The position numbers and the translations under genes were made by a program. A stretch of DNA of 64,000 nt from RPQJ01 sp963698735 (GTDB lineage Bacteria; Pseudomonadota; Gammaproteobacteria; Steroidobacterales; Steroidobacteraceae). The stretch spans positions 62,001-126,000 of the forward strand of contig CAVOSA010000019.1 in NCBI GenBank assembly GCA_963698735.1. Reading direction: 5' to 3'. Of this stretch, positions 34,166 to 42,908 are shown in pieces (position 1 is the stretch's first letter; every line of letters starts with the position of its first letter). Below the pieces are notes generated by a model. That model saw only the letters and a list, made by a program, of their open reading frames with translations, searched no databases and was not told the origin of the DNA.

Positions 34166-34660
34166 ATGCATGCCGTGAACGATGTGCGCGCCCTGCCCAA
34201 GTCGGCGCTGTACGACGAGTTGGAATCGAGCCTGCGCGGACTGCTCGCCGGCGAGCCCAATTTCATCGCGTGCGCGGCGAACATGTCGTCGCTGCTCTAC
34301 TGGAGCCTGCCCGACCTGAACTGGGTGGGTTTCTACCTGCTCGACGACGCGTCTGGCGACCTCATCGTCGGCCCGTTCCAGGGCAAGCCTGCCTGCGTGC
34401 GCATTCCGTTGACGAAGGGCGTCTGCGGCGCGGCCGCGTCGCAACGCCGCACACTCGTGGTTCAGGACGTGCACGCGTTCCCCGGGCACATCGCGTGCGA
34501 CTCAGCCTCGAATTCGGAAGTCGTGGTGCCGATCATTGCCGGCGGCCGGTTGCTCGGCGTCCTCGATCTCGACAGCCCGGTGCTCAATCGCTTCGACGAC
34601 GCGGATGCGCGAGGGCTGGAGCGGCTGGTGGCCGTATTCATCCAGGGAATTGCGGGTTGA
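34166..34660 (+). CDS. msrC: Free methionine-(R)-sulfoxide reductase (GAF domain)
   Basis: 164 residues, a single GAF domain. The three catalytic Cys of fRMsr are conserved with Escherichia coli spacing: Cys77 (KPACVRIP), Cys87 (GVCGAAA) and Cys111 (FPGHIACD). It reduces free methionine sulfoxide in the cytoplasm. It is 30 bases after epmA and probably ends this operon at the hairpin at 34734. Confidence 0.94.
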   Translation: MHAVNDVRALPKSALYDELESSLRGLLAGEPNFIACAANMSSLLYWSLPDLNWVGFYLLDDASGDLIVGPFQGKPACVRIPLTKGVCGAAASQRRTLVVQDVHAFPGHIACDSASNSEVVVPIIAGGRLLGVLDLDSPVLNRFDDADARGLERLVAVFIQGIAG

Positions 34661-34733
34661 CGGGCTGCTCCGAGTTCGGCTCGCAGCAGGGCCGCGGTCA
34701 GTTCCATGCGGTAACCCCTCGCGGTCGGCAATG

Positions 34734-34759
34734 AAAAAGGGCGCCGCGGCGCCCTTTTT
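34734..34759. terminator. Bidirectional rho-independent terminator (msrC / efp)
   Basis: A perfect 26-bp palindrome: five A, GC-rich stem GGGCGCCG/CGGCGCCC, five T. It is symmetric, so it serves both msrC (+) and the convergent efp (-). Confidence 0.9.
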
Positions 34760-34838
34760 ATCCGGTTTGTGCTGAGGTGGGGGAATGACTTGGCGCTTTC
34801 CGGCCAGCCCCTGCCCCCTCAGCCCCTGGTCACTCGCG

Positions 34839-35408
34839 TCAGCTCTTGGCGCGCGACAGATACTCCGACGTGCGCGTATCGACGCGAATCACTTCGCCTT
34901 CGTTCAGGAACAACGGCACGCGGACCACCGCGCCGGTCTCGAGCTTGGCGGGCTTCTGGCCGCCGGTGGCGGTGTCGCCACGCACGCCCGGATCGGTCTC
35001 GACAATCTTGAGTTCGACATGCGCCGGCGCGTTCACCGACAGCGGCACGCCATTCCACAGCATGACGGTGCACATCGTACCGTCCTTCAGCCACATGGCC
35101 GAGTCGCCCATTGCTTCCTTGCCCGCGGTGTGCTGCTCGAAATTCTCCGGGACCATGAAGTGCCAGAAATCGCCGTCGCTGTAGAGATACTGCATTTCCG
35201 ATTCCTGGATGTCCGCGCCTTCGACAGTGTCACCGGACCTGAAGTTGCGCTCGAGCGTGCGGCCCGACTTGAGGTTGCGGATGCGCACGCGGTTGAACGC
35301 CTGGCCCTTGCCCGGCTTCACGAACTCGTTCTCCACGACCACGTACGGGTCGCCGTCGATCATGATCTTGAGACCGGACTTGAACTCGTTGGTGCTGTAA
35401 GTGGACAT
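34839..35408 (-). CDS. efp: Elongation factor P
   Basis: 189 residues, three beta-barrel domains. Relieves ribosomes stalled at polyproline stretches. The modified Lys34 lies in FVKPGKGQAF, consistent with beta-lysylation by EpmA (33140-34135). Domain III ends with ETGAVVRVPLFLNEGEVIRVDTRTSEYLSR, a perfect family end. The gene is monocistronic between a terminator and a divergent gene. Confidence 0.98.
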   Translation of the reverse strand: MSTYSTNEFKSGLKIMIDGDPYVVVENEFVKPGKGQAFNRVRIRNLKSGRTLERNFRSGDTVEGADIQESEMQYLYSDGDFWHFMVPENFEQHTAGKEAMGDSAMWLKDGTMCTVMLWNGVPLSVNAPAHVELKIVETDPGVRGDTATGGQKPAKLETGAVVRVPLFLNEGEVIRVDTRTSEYLSRAKS

Positions 35409-35627
35409 GAGTGTGGTGCGCTTGCGGCTGGGACGGTTGAACCGGGGACGGCGAGCCCTGGCAATGCTGGGCTGCCGAGAGCTAGCCGCGAATGATACCC
35501 GGAACCCCCCTTCCTCGTCATCTGGCTACGTTGTCGACCCTGTTGGCAACCTCGCGCTGCGCGAGCCCGGCACGCCGCCACGAGGGCAATGCTGCCACCT
35601 GCGTCACGCTAGCGCCGCAGACCCCGG

Positions 35628-35636
35628 TGCTATGAT
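35628..35636 (+). promoter_or_regulatory. Candidate extended -10 promoter of the fimX-like gene
   Basis: TGC-TATGAT at 35628-35636 fits an extended -10 element; no good -35. It lies in the 284-base gap between efp and the fimX-like gene, 57 bases before the TTG start. On the other strand TATCAT (35492-35497) could serve efp. Confidence 0.4.
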
Positions 35637-35692
35637 CCCGCCGCATTTAACAGTAATCGCCGCGACTTGAGCTCGCGACCCGGGGTACGATT

Positions 35693-37742
35693 TTGGGCGA
35701 AACCAGCGCCATTCCAGTGGTGGTCCTTTCACGTCAGCAGGACCCCGTCGAGATCATCAACAGCACCCTGCGCAATGCGGGCCAGGCCGTGCACTGCACG
35801 TGGGTACGGGATCTCACCGACCTCGCGGATGCTCTCGCGCAACCGAATTCGCCACAACTGCTGTTTCTCTGCGTCGCCGACGCGGGCGAACTCGAGAGCG
35901 CGATGGCGCAGCGTGCGCGACTCGCCTCGCACGTGCCGGCGCTCGTCGTGCGCGAGTCGCTCACCGAGGAAGATCTCGTGCGCGGCCTCGAACTCGGCGC
36001 CCAGGACGTCGTGACGCTCGCGGCGCGCGGCCGCCTGCAGGCCGTCGCCGCGCGTGAACTGAACGCCGCCCGGCTCGACCATGCACTGAACGGCACGCTC
36101 GCCTCCGCGCGGCAATACCGCGACCAGATGCGCGAGTTCATGACCGGGTCGACGGACGCAATCGCGCACGTGCAGGAAGGCATCGTCGTCGACGTGAATC
36201 CGGCGTGGAGCGAATTGTTCGGCCACGCGGACACGAACGAGTTGCTCGGCCAGCCGCTCATGGACCTGTTCGACTCCCGCAGCCACGCTGCACTGAAGGG
36301 CGCGCTTGTCGCTGCAGCGCAAGGGCGCTGGTCCGACCATGCACTGAATGCGATGGCTGCGCAGCCCGACGGCGCCTCGCTGCCGCTGGAACTCACGCTC
36401 GAGCGATTCGAGTTCGAAGGCGAACCCGCGGTCAGGCTGCGGGTCGCGACACAGAAGCGCGACCTCGAGACGCTGGCGCAACAGCTCGAAGAGGCGCTGC
36501 GGCTCGATTCACGGACCGGCCTGCTGCGCCGGGGAGCATTCATCGAATCGGCCAAGGCACGCGCCATGCAGCCGCTCAAGGCGGGCCTGCGCGCCGTCGC
36601 CTATCTGGCGCCGGACGACCTGGAGCACATCGAGCGCGAGTACGGACCGATCCTGGCCGAGGAAGCCCTCGACGCCCTTGCGCGTCGCGTGCACGAGCAG
36701 CTGCAACCGGGGGACCTGGCGAGCCGCGTCTCGCCGCACGGCATCGCGCTGCTGTTCGAACGCGGCAATGCGCGCGACCAGGAAGCCTGGCTCACGCGCC
36801 TGCTCGAGCGAATCGCCGCGGAACCGCTGCTGGCGGACCACACGGCCATCGCGATGACCTGCAGCATCGGTTCGGCTCCGCTGCAGGGTCACGGCGCCGC
36901 GCTGCAGAAACCGCTCGAAACCGCGATCGCTGCACTGCGCGTCGCGGTAGCGGCCGGCGGCAACCGGTGCGTCCATCGCGAGCCAGCGGGCGCCAAGCCT
37001 GCCATGGACGACGCGGACCGCGCCTGGGCCACCCAGATCAAGTCCGCGCTGATGGCGAACCGGTTCCGGCTGGTGCAGCAGCCGATTGCGAGCCTGGTCG
37101 GCGATGACCGTCCGATGTTCGACCTGCTCGTGCGCATGCTCGACGAAACCGGCGCGGAAGTGCTGCCGTCCGAGTTCCTCGCGGCGGCCGAACGCACCGA
37201 CCTGATGAAGAACATCGACCGCTGGATCGTCGGCGCCGCCATGTCCTTCTGCGCAGCCAAGCAGCCGCACCGGGTGTTTGTGCGCCTCTCCCGCGATTCG
37301 ATGCACGACCAGACGCTCGGCACCTGGCTGCAGCAGCAGCTCAAGGCTTCCGGCGTGGAACCCAGCCGCATCGTGTTCGAGATCACGGAAGAGATGGCGC
37401 ATGCGCAGCCGCGCGAAGCACGCACGCTGCAGGGCCTGCTGTCGGCGCTCGGCATCGAGACCGCCGTCGAACACTTCGGCGCGTCAGGCGACGCCGCGGC
37501 GCTGTTGCATCGACTGCCGGTCAACTACGTCAAGATCGACGGCGCGCTTGATGCAGGGGCTCGCCAACGACCGGCCGCTGCAGGAGCGGGTCAAGGCGCT
37601 CGTGGACGTGGCGCGCGAACACGGCGCGACCACGATCGCGGAGCGCGTCGAGGACGCCAATACGATGGCCGTGCTGTGGCAGCTCGGCATCGAGTTCATC
37701 CAGGGCTACTTCGTGAACAGCCCGGAACAGGTCGTGATGTAA
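35693..37742 (+). pseudogene. FimX-like REC-PAS-GGDEF-EAL protein with a frameshift
   Basis: About 682 residues if restored, close to Pseudomonas FimX (691). Order: receiver-like domain (about 1-125), PAS (145-255), degenerate GGDEF (265-430, GGDEF position reads RVSPHG), degenerate EAL (440-682; the EAL position reads DLL, the DDFG position EHFG). Such proteins bind c-di-GMP without turning it over and control type IV pili, fitting the fimV gene nearby. At 37548-37549 an extra T shifts the frame: KIDGAL then continues as MQGLANDRPLQERVKALVD in another frame to a natural TAA at 37740. Start is TTG 35693; no ATG is available. It may be a sequence error. Confidence 0.85.
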
Positions 37743-37775
37743 GGATGGGGCTGGAGGTCAACTGACCCCTCAGCC

Positions 37776-40043
37776 CTACTCCACTTCCAGCGCTTCAGCC
37801 TTGCGCCACCCGCGCGGCAGTACGGCGCCACGCTGACCGCGCTCGCCGCGGTAGTCGCCGAGGTCCTTGTACGACAGGCCCATCTGGCGGTCTCCGCAAA
37901 GCACTTTGAGCGTCTGCCCCGGTACAACGGCTGCGATCGCCAGCAGTGTTTCGGGCTCCACCAGCGACTTCCTGGTCGAGATGCCGAAAATCTTGTTGCC
38001 CTTGCCGCGCGGCAGCTCCGGCAGGTTGGCCACCGGGAACGTGAGCAGGCGCCCTTCCGAGTTCACGGCCGCGAGCAGCGGATTCTCGCCAGCGGGCACG
38101 ACTGTCGGTGCGATCGCGACGTAGCCGTCCGGCACGTTGAGAGCCGCCTTGCCCGCGCGATTGCGACTGTGCAGGTCCTCGAGCTTCACGACGAACCCGT
38201 AACCGGCGCTGCTCGCCAGCACCCAGCGGTCCTCAGGCTCGCCGATCAGCACGCCGGGGAACGTCGCGCCATCCGGCGGATCGAGGCGACCCGACAGCGG
38301 CTCGCCCTGTCCGCGCGCCGACGGCAACGTGTGCGCCAGCAGGCTGTACGCGCGACCGGTGCTGTCGAGGAACACCGCCTGTTGCGTGCTGCGGCCGCGG
38401 GCACAGGCGCGGTACTCGTCGCCCGTCTTGAACGACAGCGAGCGCGGGTCGAGTTCGTGGCCCTTGGCTGCGCGAACCCACCCGCTCTTTGACAGCACGA
38501 CGGTGACCGGTTCGCTCGCGACCAGTTCGGTCTCGTCGATGGCCTGCGCCGCGGCGCGCGCCACCAGCTTGCTGCGGCGGTCGTCGCCGTACTTCTGCGC
38601 GTCGGCCTGGATCTCGTCGCGCACCAGCTTCTTGAGCTTGGCCTTGCTGCCGAGCAGTCTTTCCAGGCTGTCGCGCTCCTTGGCAAGCTCCGCCTGCTCG
38701 CCGCGAATCTTCATTTCCTCGAGCCGCGCGAGGTGGCGCAGCTTGGTTTCGAGGATTGCTTCGGCCTGGGCCTCAGAGAGCTGGAAGCGCGCGATCAACG
38801 CTGCCTTCGGATCGTCCTCGGTGCGGACGATACGGATGACCTCGTCGAGGTTCAGGTACGCGATCAGCAGGCCGTCGAGGATGTGCAGCCGCGCGTTGAC
38901 CTTCTCGAGCCGGTACTGCAGACGGCGCGTCACCGTGTCGACGCGGAACGACAGCCATTCTTCCAGCAGTGAACGCAAACCCATGACCCGCGGCCGGCCA
39001 TCGCGTGCGATCACGTTCAGGTTGACGCGATAGGTGCGCTCCAGATCAGTCGTCGCAAACAGGTGCGCCATGACCTGCTCGGTGTCGACGCGGTTGGAAC
39101 GTGGCGTGATCACCAGGCGCGTCGGATGCTCGTGGTCGGACTCGTCGCGCAGGTCCTCGATCATCGGCAGCTTCTTGGCGCGCATCTGCGCCGCGATCTG
39201 CTCGAGCACCTTCGAGCCCGAAACCTGGTACGGCAGCTCCGTGACGATGATCTCGCCGTCTTCCATCTCGAAACGGGCGCGCGCACGGAACGTGCCGTTG
39301 CCGGTTTCATAGATCTTCTGCAGCTCCTCGCGCGGCGTGATGATTTCCGCGCCAGTCGGCAGGTCCGGTCCGAGCACGTGCTCGCACAGTTGCGCGGTCG
39401 TCACCTTCGGCTCGTCGAGCATGCGGACGCAGGCGGCGGCCACCTCGCGCAGGTTGTGCGGCGGGATGTCGGTGGCCATGCCGACGGCAATGCCCGTTGC
39501 GCCGTTCAGCAGCAGGTTGGGCAGGCGCGCGGGCAGCAGCATCGGCTCGTCGAGCGAGCCGTCGAAGTTCGGCTGCCAGTCGACCGTGCCCTGGCCGAGT
39601 TCGGCAAGCAGCACGTCCGCGTAGCGCGTGAGCTTCGACTCCGTGTAGCGCATCGCCGCGAACGACTTCGGGTCGTCGGGCGAGCCGAAGTTGCCCTGCC
39701 CGTCCACGATCGGGTAACGATAGGAGAACGGCTGCGCCATCAGCACCATGGCCTCGTAGCAGGCCGAGTCGCCGTGCGGGTGGAACTTGCCGATCACGTC
39801 GCCGACCGTGCGGGCCGACTTCTTGTGCTTCGCCGTGGCGGCGAGACCGAGCTCGCTCATCGCGTAGATGATGCGGCGCTGCACGGGCTTCAGGCCGTCG
39901 CCGATGTGCGGCAGCGCGCGGTCGAGGATCACGTACATCGAATACTCGAGGTACGCGCGTTCCGTGAACGTGCGCAGCGGCTGGCGCTCGACGCCTTCGA
40001 AGTCGAGCGTCGCGGTCGGATCGGTGTCTTTGCTCTTGCTCAT
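37776..40043 (-). CDS. parC: DNA topoisomerase IV subunit A
   Basis: 755 residues. Breakage-reunion subunit that decatenates chromosomes. GKFHPHGDSACYEAMV carries the wild-type Ser and Glu of the quinolone-resistance region. The active-site Tyr is in AAMRYTESKLT. C-terminal beta-pinwheel blades are visible (about 500-740). It starts two bases after the parE stop. Length and sequence choose ParC over GyrA (no GyrA box). Confidence 0.97.
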   Translation of the reverse strand: MSKSKDTDPTATLDFEGVERQPLRTFTERAYLEYSMYVILDRALPHIGDGLKPVQRRIIYAMSELGLAATAKHKKSARTVGDVIGKFHPHGDSACYEAMVLMAQPFSYRYPIVDGQGNFGSPDDPKSFAAMRYTESKLTRYADVLLAELGQGTVDWQPNFDGSLDEPMLLPARLPNLLLNGATGIAVGMATDIPPHNLREVAAACVRMLDEPKVTTAQLCEHVLGPDLPTGAEIITPREELQKIYETGNGTFRARARFEMEDGEIIVTELPYQVSGSKVLEQIAAQMRAKKLPMIEDLRDESDHEHPTRLVITPRSNRVDTEQVMAHLFATTDLERTYRVNLNVIARDGRPRVMGLRSLLEEWLSFRVDTVTRRLQYRLEKVNARLHILDGLLIAYLNLDEVIRIVRTEDDPKAALIARFQLSEAQAEAILETKLRHLARLEEMKIRGEQAELAKERDSLERLLGSKAKLKKLVRDEIQADAQKYGDDRRSKLVARAAAQAIDETELVASEPVTVVLSKSGWVRAAKGHELDPRSLSFKTGDEYRACARGRSTQQAVFLDSTGRAYSLLAHTLPSARGQGEPLSGRLDPPDGATFPGVLIGEPEDRWVLASSAGYGFVVKLEDLHSRNRAGKAALNVPDGYVAIAPTVVPAGENPLLAAVNSEGRLLTFPVANLPELPRGKGNKIFGISTRKSLVEPETLLAIAAVVPGQTLKVLCGDRQMGLSYKDLGDYRGERGQRGAVLPRGWRKAEALEVE

Positions 40044-40045
40044 CG

Positions 40046-41974
40046 TTACTCTGCCGCCACGTCGTCGATCGCCTCGATGGGCGCCACGACGCTGGCGAGA
40101 TTGCCTTTCGTCTCCAGCCAGTCACGGCGATCGGAAGCGCGCTTCTTGGCGAGCAGCATGTCCATGAGCTGGTCCGCGTTATCCGCGGCATCCACCGTGA
40201 GCTGGACCAGCCGGCGCGTCTCGCGAGCCATGGTGGTCTCGCGCAACTGCAGCGGGTTCATCTCGCCGAGGCCCTTGAAGCGTGTGACCGAAGGCTTCGC
40301 GCGCGCGTTCTCGGTGCGAATGCGCTCGAGGATGCCGTTGCGCTCAGCGTCGTCCAGCGCGTACTCGACGTTCTTGCCGTAGTCGATGCGGTAGAGCGGC
40401 GGCATGGCCACGTACACGTGGCCGGCGAGCACCAGCGGCCGGAAATGCCGCAGGAACAGCGCACACAGCAGCGTCGCAATGTGCATGCCGTCCGAGTCGG
40501 CGTCCGCGAGGATGCAGACCTTGTCGTAGCGCAGGTCGGTGATGTTGTCGGAGCCGGGTTCGACGCCGATGGCAACCGTGATGTCGTGCACTTCCTGCGA
40601 CGACAGCACGTCGGCCGGCTCGACCTCCCAGGTGTTCAGGATCTTGCCGCGCAGCGGCATCACCGCCTGGAACTCGCGATCGCGTGCCTGCTTGGCGGAG
40701 CCGCCGGCCGAGTCGCCTTCGACCAGGAACAGCTCGGCCCGCTTCGGGTCCTGGCTGCTGCAGTCCGCGAGCTTGCCAGGCAACGCCGGACCGGCGACGA
40801 CGCGCTTGCGCGCGATCTTCTGGCTCGCCTTCAACCGCGTCTGTGCGTTGACGATGGCCAGCTGGGCGATCTTCTCGCCTGCTTCCGGGTGCTGGCTCAG
40901 CCACAACCCGAACTGGTCCTTGACGATGCCCGAGACGAACGCGGCAGGTTCGCGGGACGACAGGCGCTCCTTGGTCTGCCCCGCGAACTGCGGATCACGC
41001 ATCTTCATCGACAACACGTAGCTGGTGTCGTCCCAGACGTCCTCGGGCGACAGCTTCAAGCCGCGCGGCAACAGGTTGCGGAATTCGCAGAATTCGCGCA
41101 CCGCCTCGGTGAGGCCGAGACGGAAGCCGTTGACGTGCGTGCCGCCCTGCGCCGTCGGGATCAGGTTGACGTAGCTTTCCTCGAAGCGCGTGCCGCCGTC
41201 GGTGCGCCAGACGACGGCCCAGTCGACGCCTTCCTGCTCGCCCTGCACGTTGCCGACGAACGGCTCGTCCGGCAGCCATTCGCTCGATTCGAGGGATTCG
41301 CGCAGGTACTGCGCGACGCCTTCGGTGTAAAGCCATTCCTCAGTCTCGCCCGTCTTCTCGACGGTGCAGCGCATGCGCAGGCCCGGGCAAAGCACGGCCT
41401 TGGCCTTGAGCACATGCTTGAGCTTCGGCAGTGCGAAATCGGGGCTGTCGAAATACGACGTGTCCGGCCAGAAGCGAACCGTGGTGCCGGTGTTGTTCTT
41501 GCCGACCTCGCCCACGACCTCGAGCCTGGAATGCACCTTCCCGTTCTTGAACGAGATGTTGTATTCCTTGCCGCCGCGCCGCACCCAGCACTCGAGGTGC
41601 TTCGACAACGCGTTCACGACCGACACACCGACGCCGTGCAGTCCGCCCGAGAACTTGTAACCTGAGTCGGCCGAGAACTTCCCGCCCGCGTGGAGTCGCG
41701 TGAGGATCAGCTCGACGCCGCTCACCTTCTCCTTCGGATGGATGTCCACCGGCATGCCGCGGCCGTCGTCGACGACCTCGAGCGACCCGTCCTTGTAGAG
41801 GGTCACGTCGATCTTGCTGCAATGGCCCGCGAGCGCTTCGTCGACGCTGTTGTCGACGACTTCGTGGGCGAGGTGGTTGGGCCGACTGGTGTCGGTGTAC
41901 ATGCCCGGGCGACGCCGGACGGGCTCGAGTCCGCTCAGGACTTCGATGTCTTGAGCGGTGTAGGACTGGCTCAT
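40046..41974 (-). CDS. parE: DNA topoisomerase IV subunit B
   Basis: 642 residues from ATG 41974. GHKL ATPase domain: DNSVDEALAG, DGRGMPVDIH, GLHGVGVSVVNALS. TOPRIM: EGDSAGGSAKQARDR and DADSDGMHIATLL; the C-terminal end TMARETRRLVQLTVD is typical. The longer reading from 42043 is rejected because it adds a segment with no family match upstream of MSQSYTAQDIEVL. Confidence 0.97.
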   Translation of the reverse strand: MSQSYTAQDIEVLSGLEPVRRRPGMYTDTSRPNHLAHEVVDNSVDEALAGHCSKIDVTLYKDGSLEVVDDGRGMPVDIHPKEKVSGVELILTRLHAGGKFSADSGYKFSGGLHGVGVSVVNALSKHLECWVRRGGKEYNISFKNGKVHSRLEVVGEVGKNNTGTTVRFWPDTSYFDSPDFALPKLKHVLKAKAVLCPGLRMRCTVEKTGETEEWLYTEGVAQYLRESLESSEWLPDEPFVGNVQGEQEGVDWAVVWRTDGGTRFEESYVNLIPTAQGGTHVNGFRLGLTEAVREFCEFRNLLPRGLKLSPEDVWDDTSYVLSMKMRDPQFAGQTKERLSSREPAAFVSGIVKDQFGLWLSQHPEAGEKIAQLAIVNAQTRLKASQKIARKRVVAGPALPGKLADCSSQDPKRAELFLVEGDSAGGSAKQARDREFQAVMPLRGKILNTWEVEPADVLSSQEVHDITVAIGVEPGSDNITDLRYDKVCILADADSDGMHIATLLCALFLRHFRPLVLAGHVYVAMPPLYRIDYGKNVEYALDDAERNGILERIRTENARAKPSVTRFKGLGEMNPLQLRETTMARETRRLVQLTVDAADNADQLMDMLLAKKRASDRRDWLETKGNLASVVAPIEAIDDVAAE

Positions 41975-42020
41975 TCTTGGATCGGTCCGCGGGCTCGCGA
42001 GTGAGGGAAAAAGCGCGCGG

Positions 42021-42050
42021 ATTCTAACAGCAGAAGGGGTCACGGGTCAG
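42021..42050 (-). promoter_or_regulatory. Candidate promoter of parE-parC
   Basis: On the - strand CTGACC (42045-42050), an 18-base spacer and TGT-TAGAAT with the -10 hexamer at 42021-42026 (extended -10). It lies 47 bases upstream of the parE ATG. Confidence 0.45.
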
Positions 42051-42140
42051 GGGTTAGTCGGAATGAGATTGCCCCGGTTGCTTGGGCCGCGCGAGTGCTT
42101 GCGCTTTGGCAAGGGTTCGCTCAGGCGCGTCGTGTGAAGC

Positions 42141-42210
42141 GTCTGTTCCGGCGTTCTTTCCCGCGAGCGTATCTGCCTTTCCGCTCGCGGGAAAGAACGC
42201 CGGAACGGAC
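42141..42210. repeat. Large inverted repeat (29-bp stem, 12-base loop)
   Basis: Arms 42141-42169 and 42182-42210 are complementary over 29 bp with one mismatch; the loop is 42170-42181. It contains GCGTTCTTTCCCGCGAGCG and its complement. It stands in the 295-base parE/DUF3501 gap, directly next to a REP-like copy (42219-42265). Much longer than a normal terminator; there is no T-run. Confidence 0.85.
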
Positions 42211-42218
42211 GCCAGGAA

Positions 42219-42265
42219 CCCTCACCCGCACTTCGTGCGACCTCTCCCGCCAAAGCGGGAGAGGT
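42219..42265. repeat. REP-like palindromic repeat (intergenic copy)
   Basis: 47 bases: CCCTCACCC, a short stem CGCAC/GTGCG (42227-42239), then CCTCTCCCGC/GCGGGAGAGG with a CAAA loop (42241-42264). Same architecture and length as the copy within cysS. It ends four bases before the stop of the DUF3501 gene and may form its 3' end. Confidence 0.85.
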
Positions 42266-42269
42266 ACCG

Positions 42270-42893
42270 CTAAGCGAGATCAGCCACCAAGGCGTCGCGA
42301 ATCGCCGGCGCGACCGGCTCAACTGCATGCCGGTAGTTGACGTGGTCGACACCCACATTGACCGCGGCGCCGCCCTTCGCGGCCGCAACCATTGCCGGCG
42401 CCAGCTCGAACCGCAGGAAGTGCACCGACGAGGTTTTCTCGTCGTTCTCGCGGTCCAGGTCCTCGTCCGCAATGGCGTGCACTCGCTCGTGTCCCGCCAC
42501 CTGCACCCAGCAGCGGTCCTCGACACCCTTCAGGCCCGCGAGCGCAACCTTGCGCTCCTCCGGGTCGGGGTACTCGATCAGCAACGTGGCCTTCCAGTTG
42601 CTGCCGTCGGGAATCAACGGGTTGTAGGCGCCGAGTTCGTCCGCGATGCCTTCCGACTCGAAGATGCGTTCGATGCGCAGCATCTCCTGGACCTGGTACT
42701 GCACTGTCAGCCGGTCCTCGAAGCAGAACGTGGCGTTGGGGCCGACCTGCAGCGTGCGGCTCTTCTTGTGCGACAGCACTTGCGGACGGAACTGCGGGCG
42801 CTGCTTCGAGTACTGCTCAAGGCTGAAGAGGTCCTCGGGCGCGAGCTTCTGGTAACCGCGGGCGTTGGTGTTCGTCATGGTCGTGGCGTGCAT
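42270..42893 (-). CDS. DUF3501-family protein
   Basis: 207 residues, no signal or membrane segment. Typical DUF3501 features: KLAPEDLFSLEQYSKQRPQFR near the start, FCFEDRLTVQYQVQEMLRIERIFE, and the C-terminal VHFLRFEL. Function unknown, but the family recurs beside rubrerythrin and Fe-S HdrD/GlpC-type proteins, as here. ATG 42893 has AGGGA upstream; an in-frame ATG at 42878 has no ribosome site. It is the last gene of the three-gene unit. Confidence 0.85.
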   Translation of the reverse strand: MHATTMTNTNARGYQKLAPEDLFSLEQYSKQRPQFRPQVLSHKKSRTLQVGPNATFCFEDRLTVQYQVQEMLRIERIFESEGIADELGAYNPLIPDGSNWKATLLIEYPDPEERKVALAGLKGVEDRCWVQVAGHERVHAIADEDLDRENDEKTSSVHFLRFELAPAMVAAAKGGAAVNVGVDHVNYRHAVEPVAPAIRDALVADLA

Positions 42894-42908
42894 GGTGTCC
42901 CTGGAGGA

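Noticed and set aside
35693..37742. Active diguanylate cyclase / phosphodiesterase
   Set aside because: GGDEF and EAL signature residues are replaced, so only c-di-GMP binding is plausible, as in FimX.
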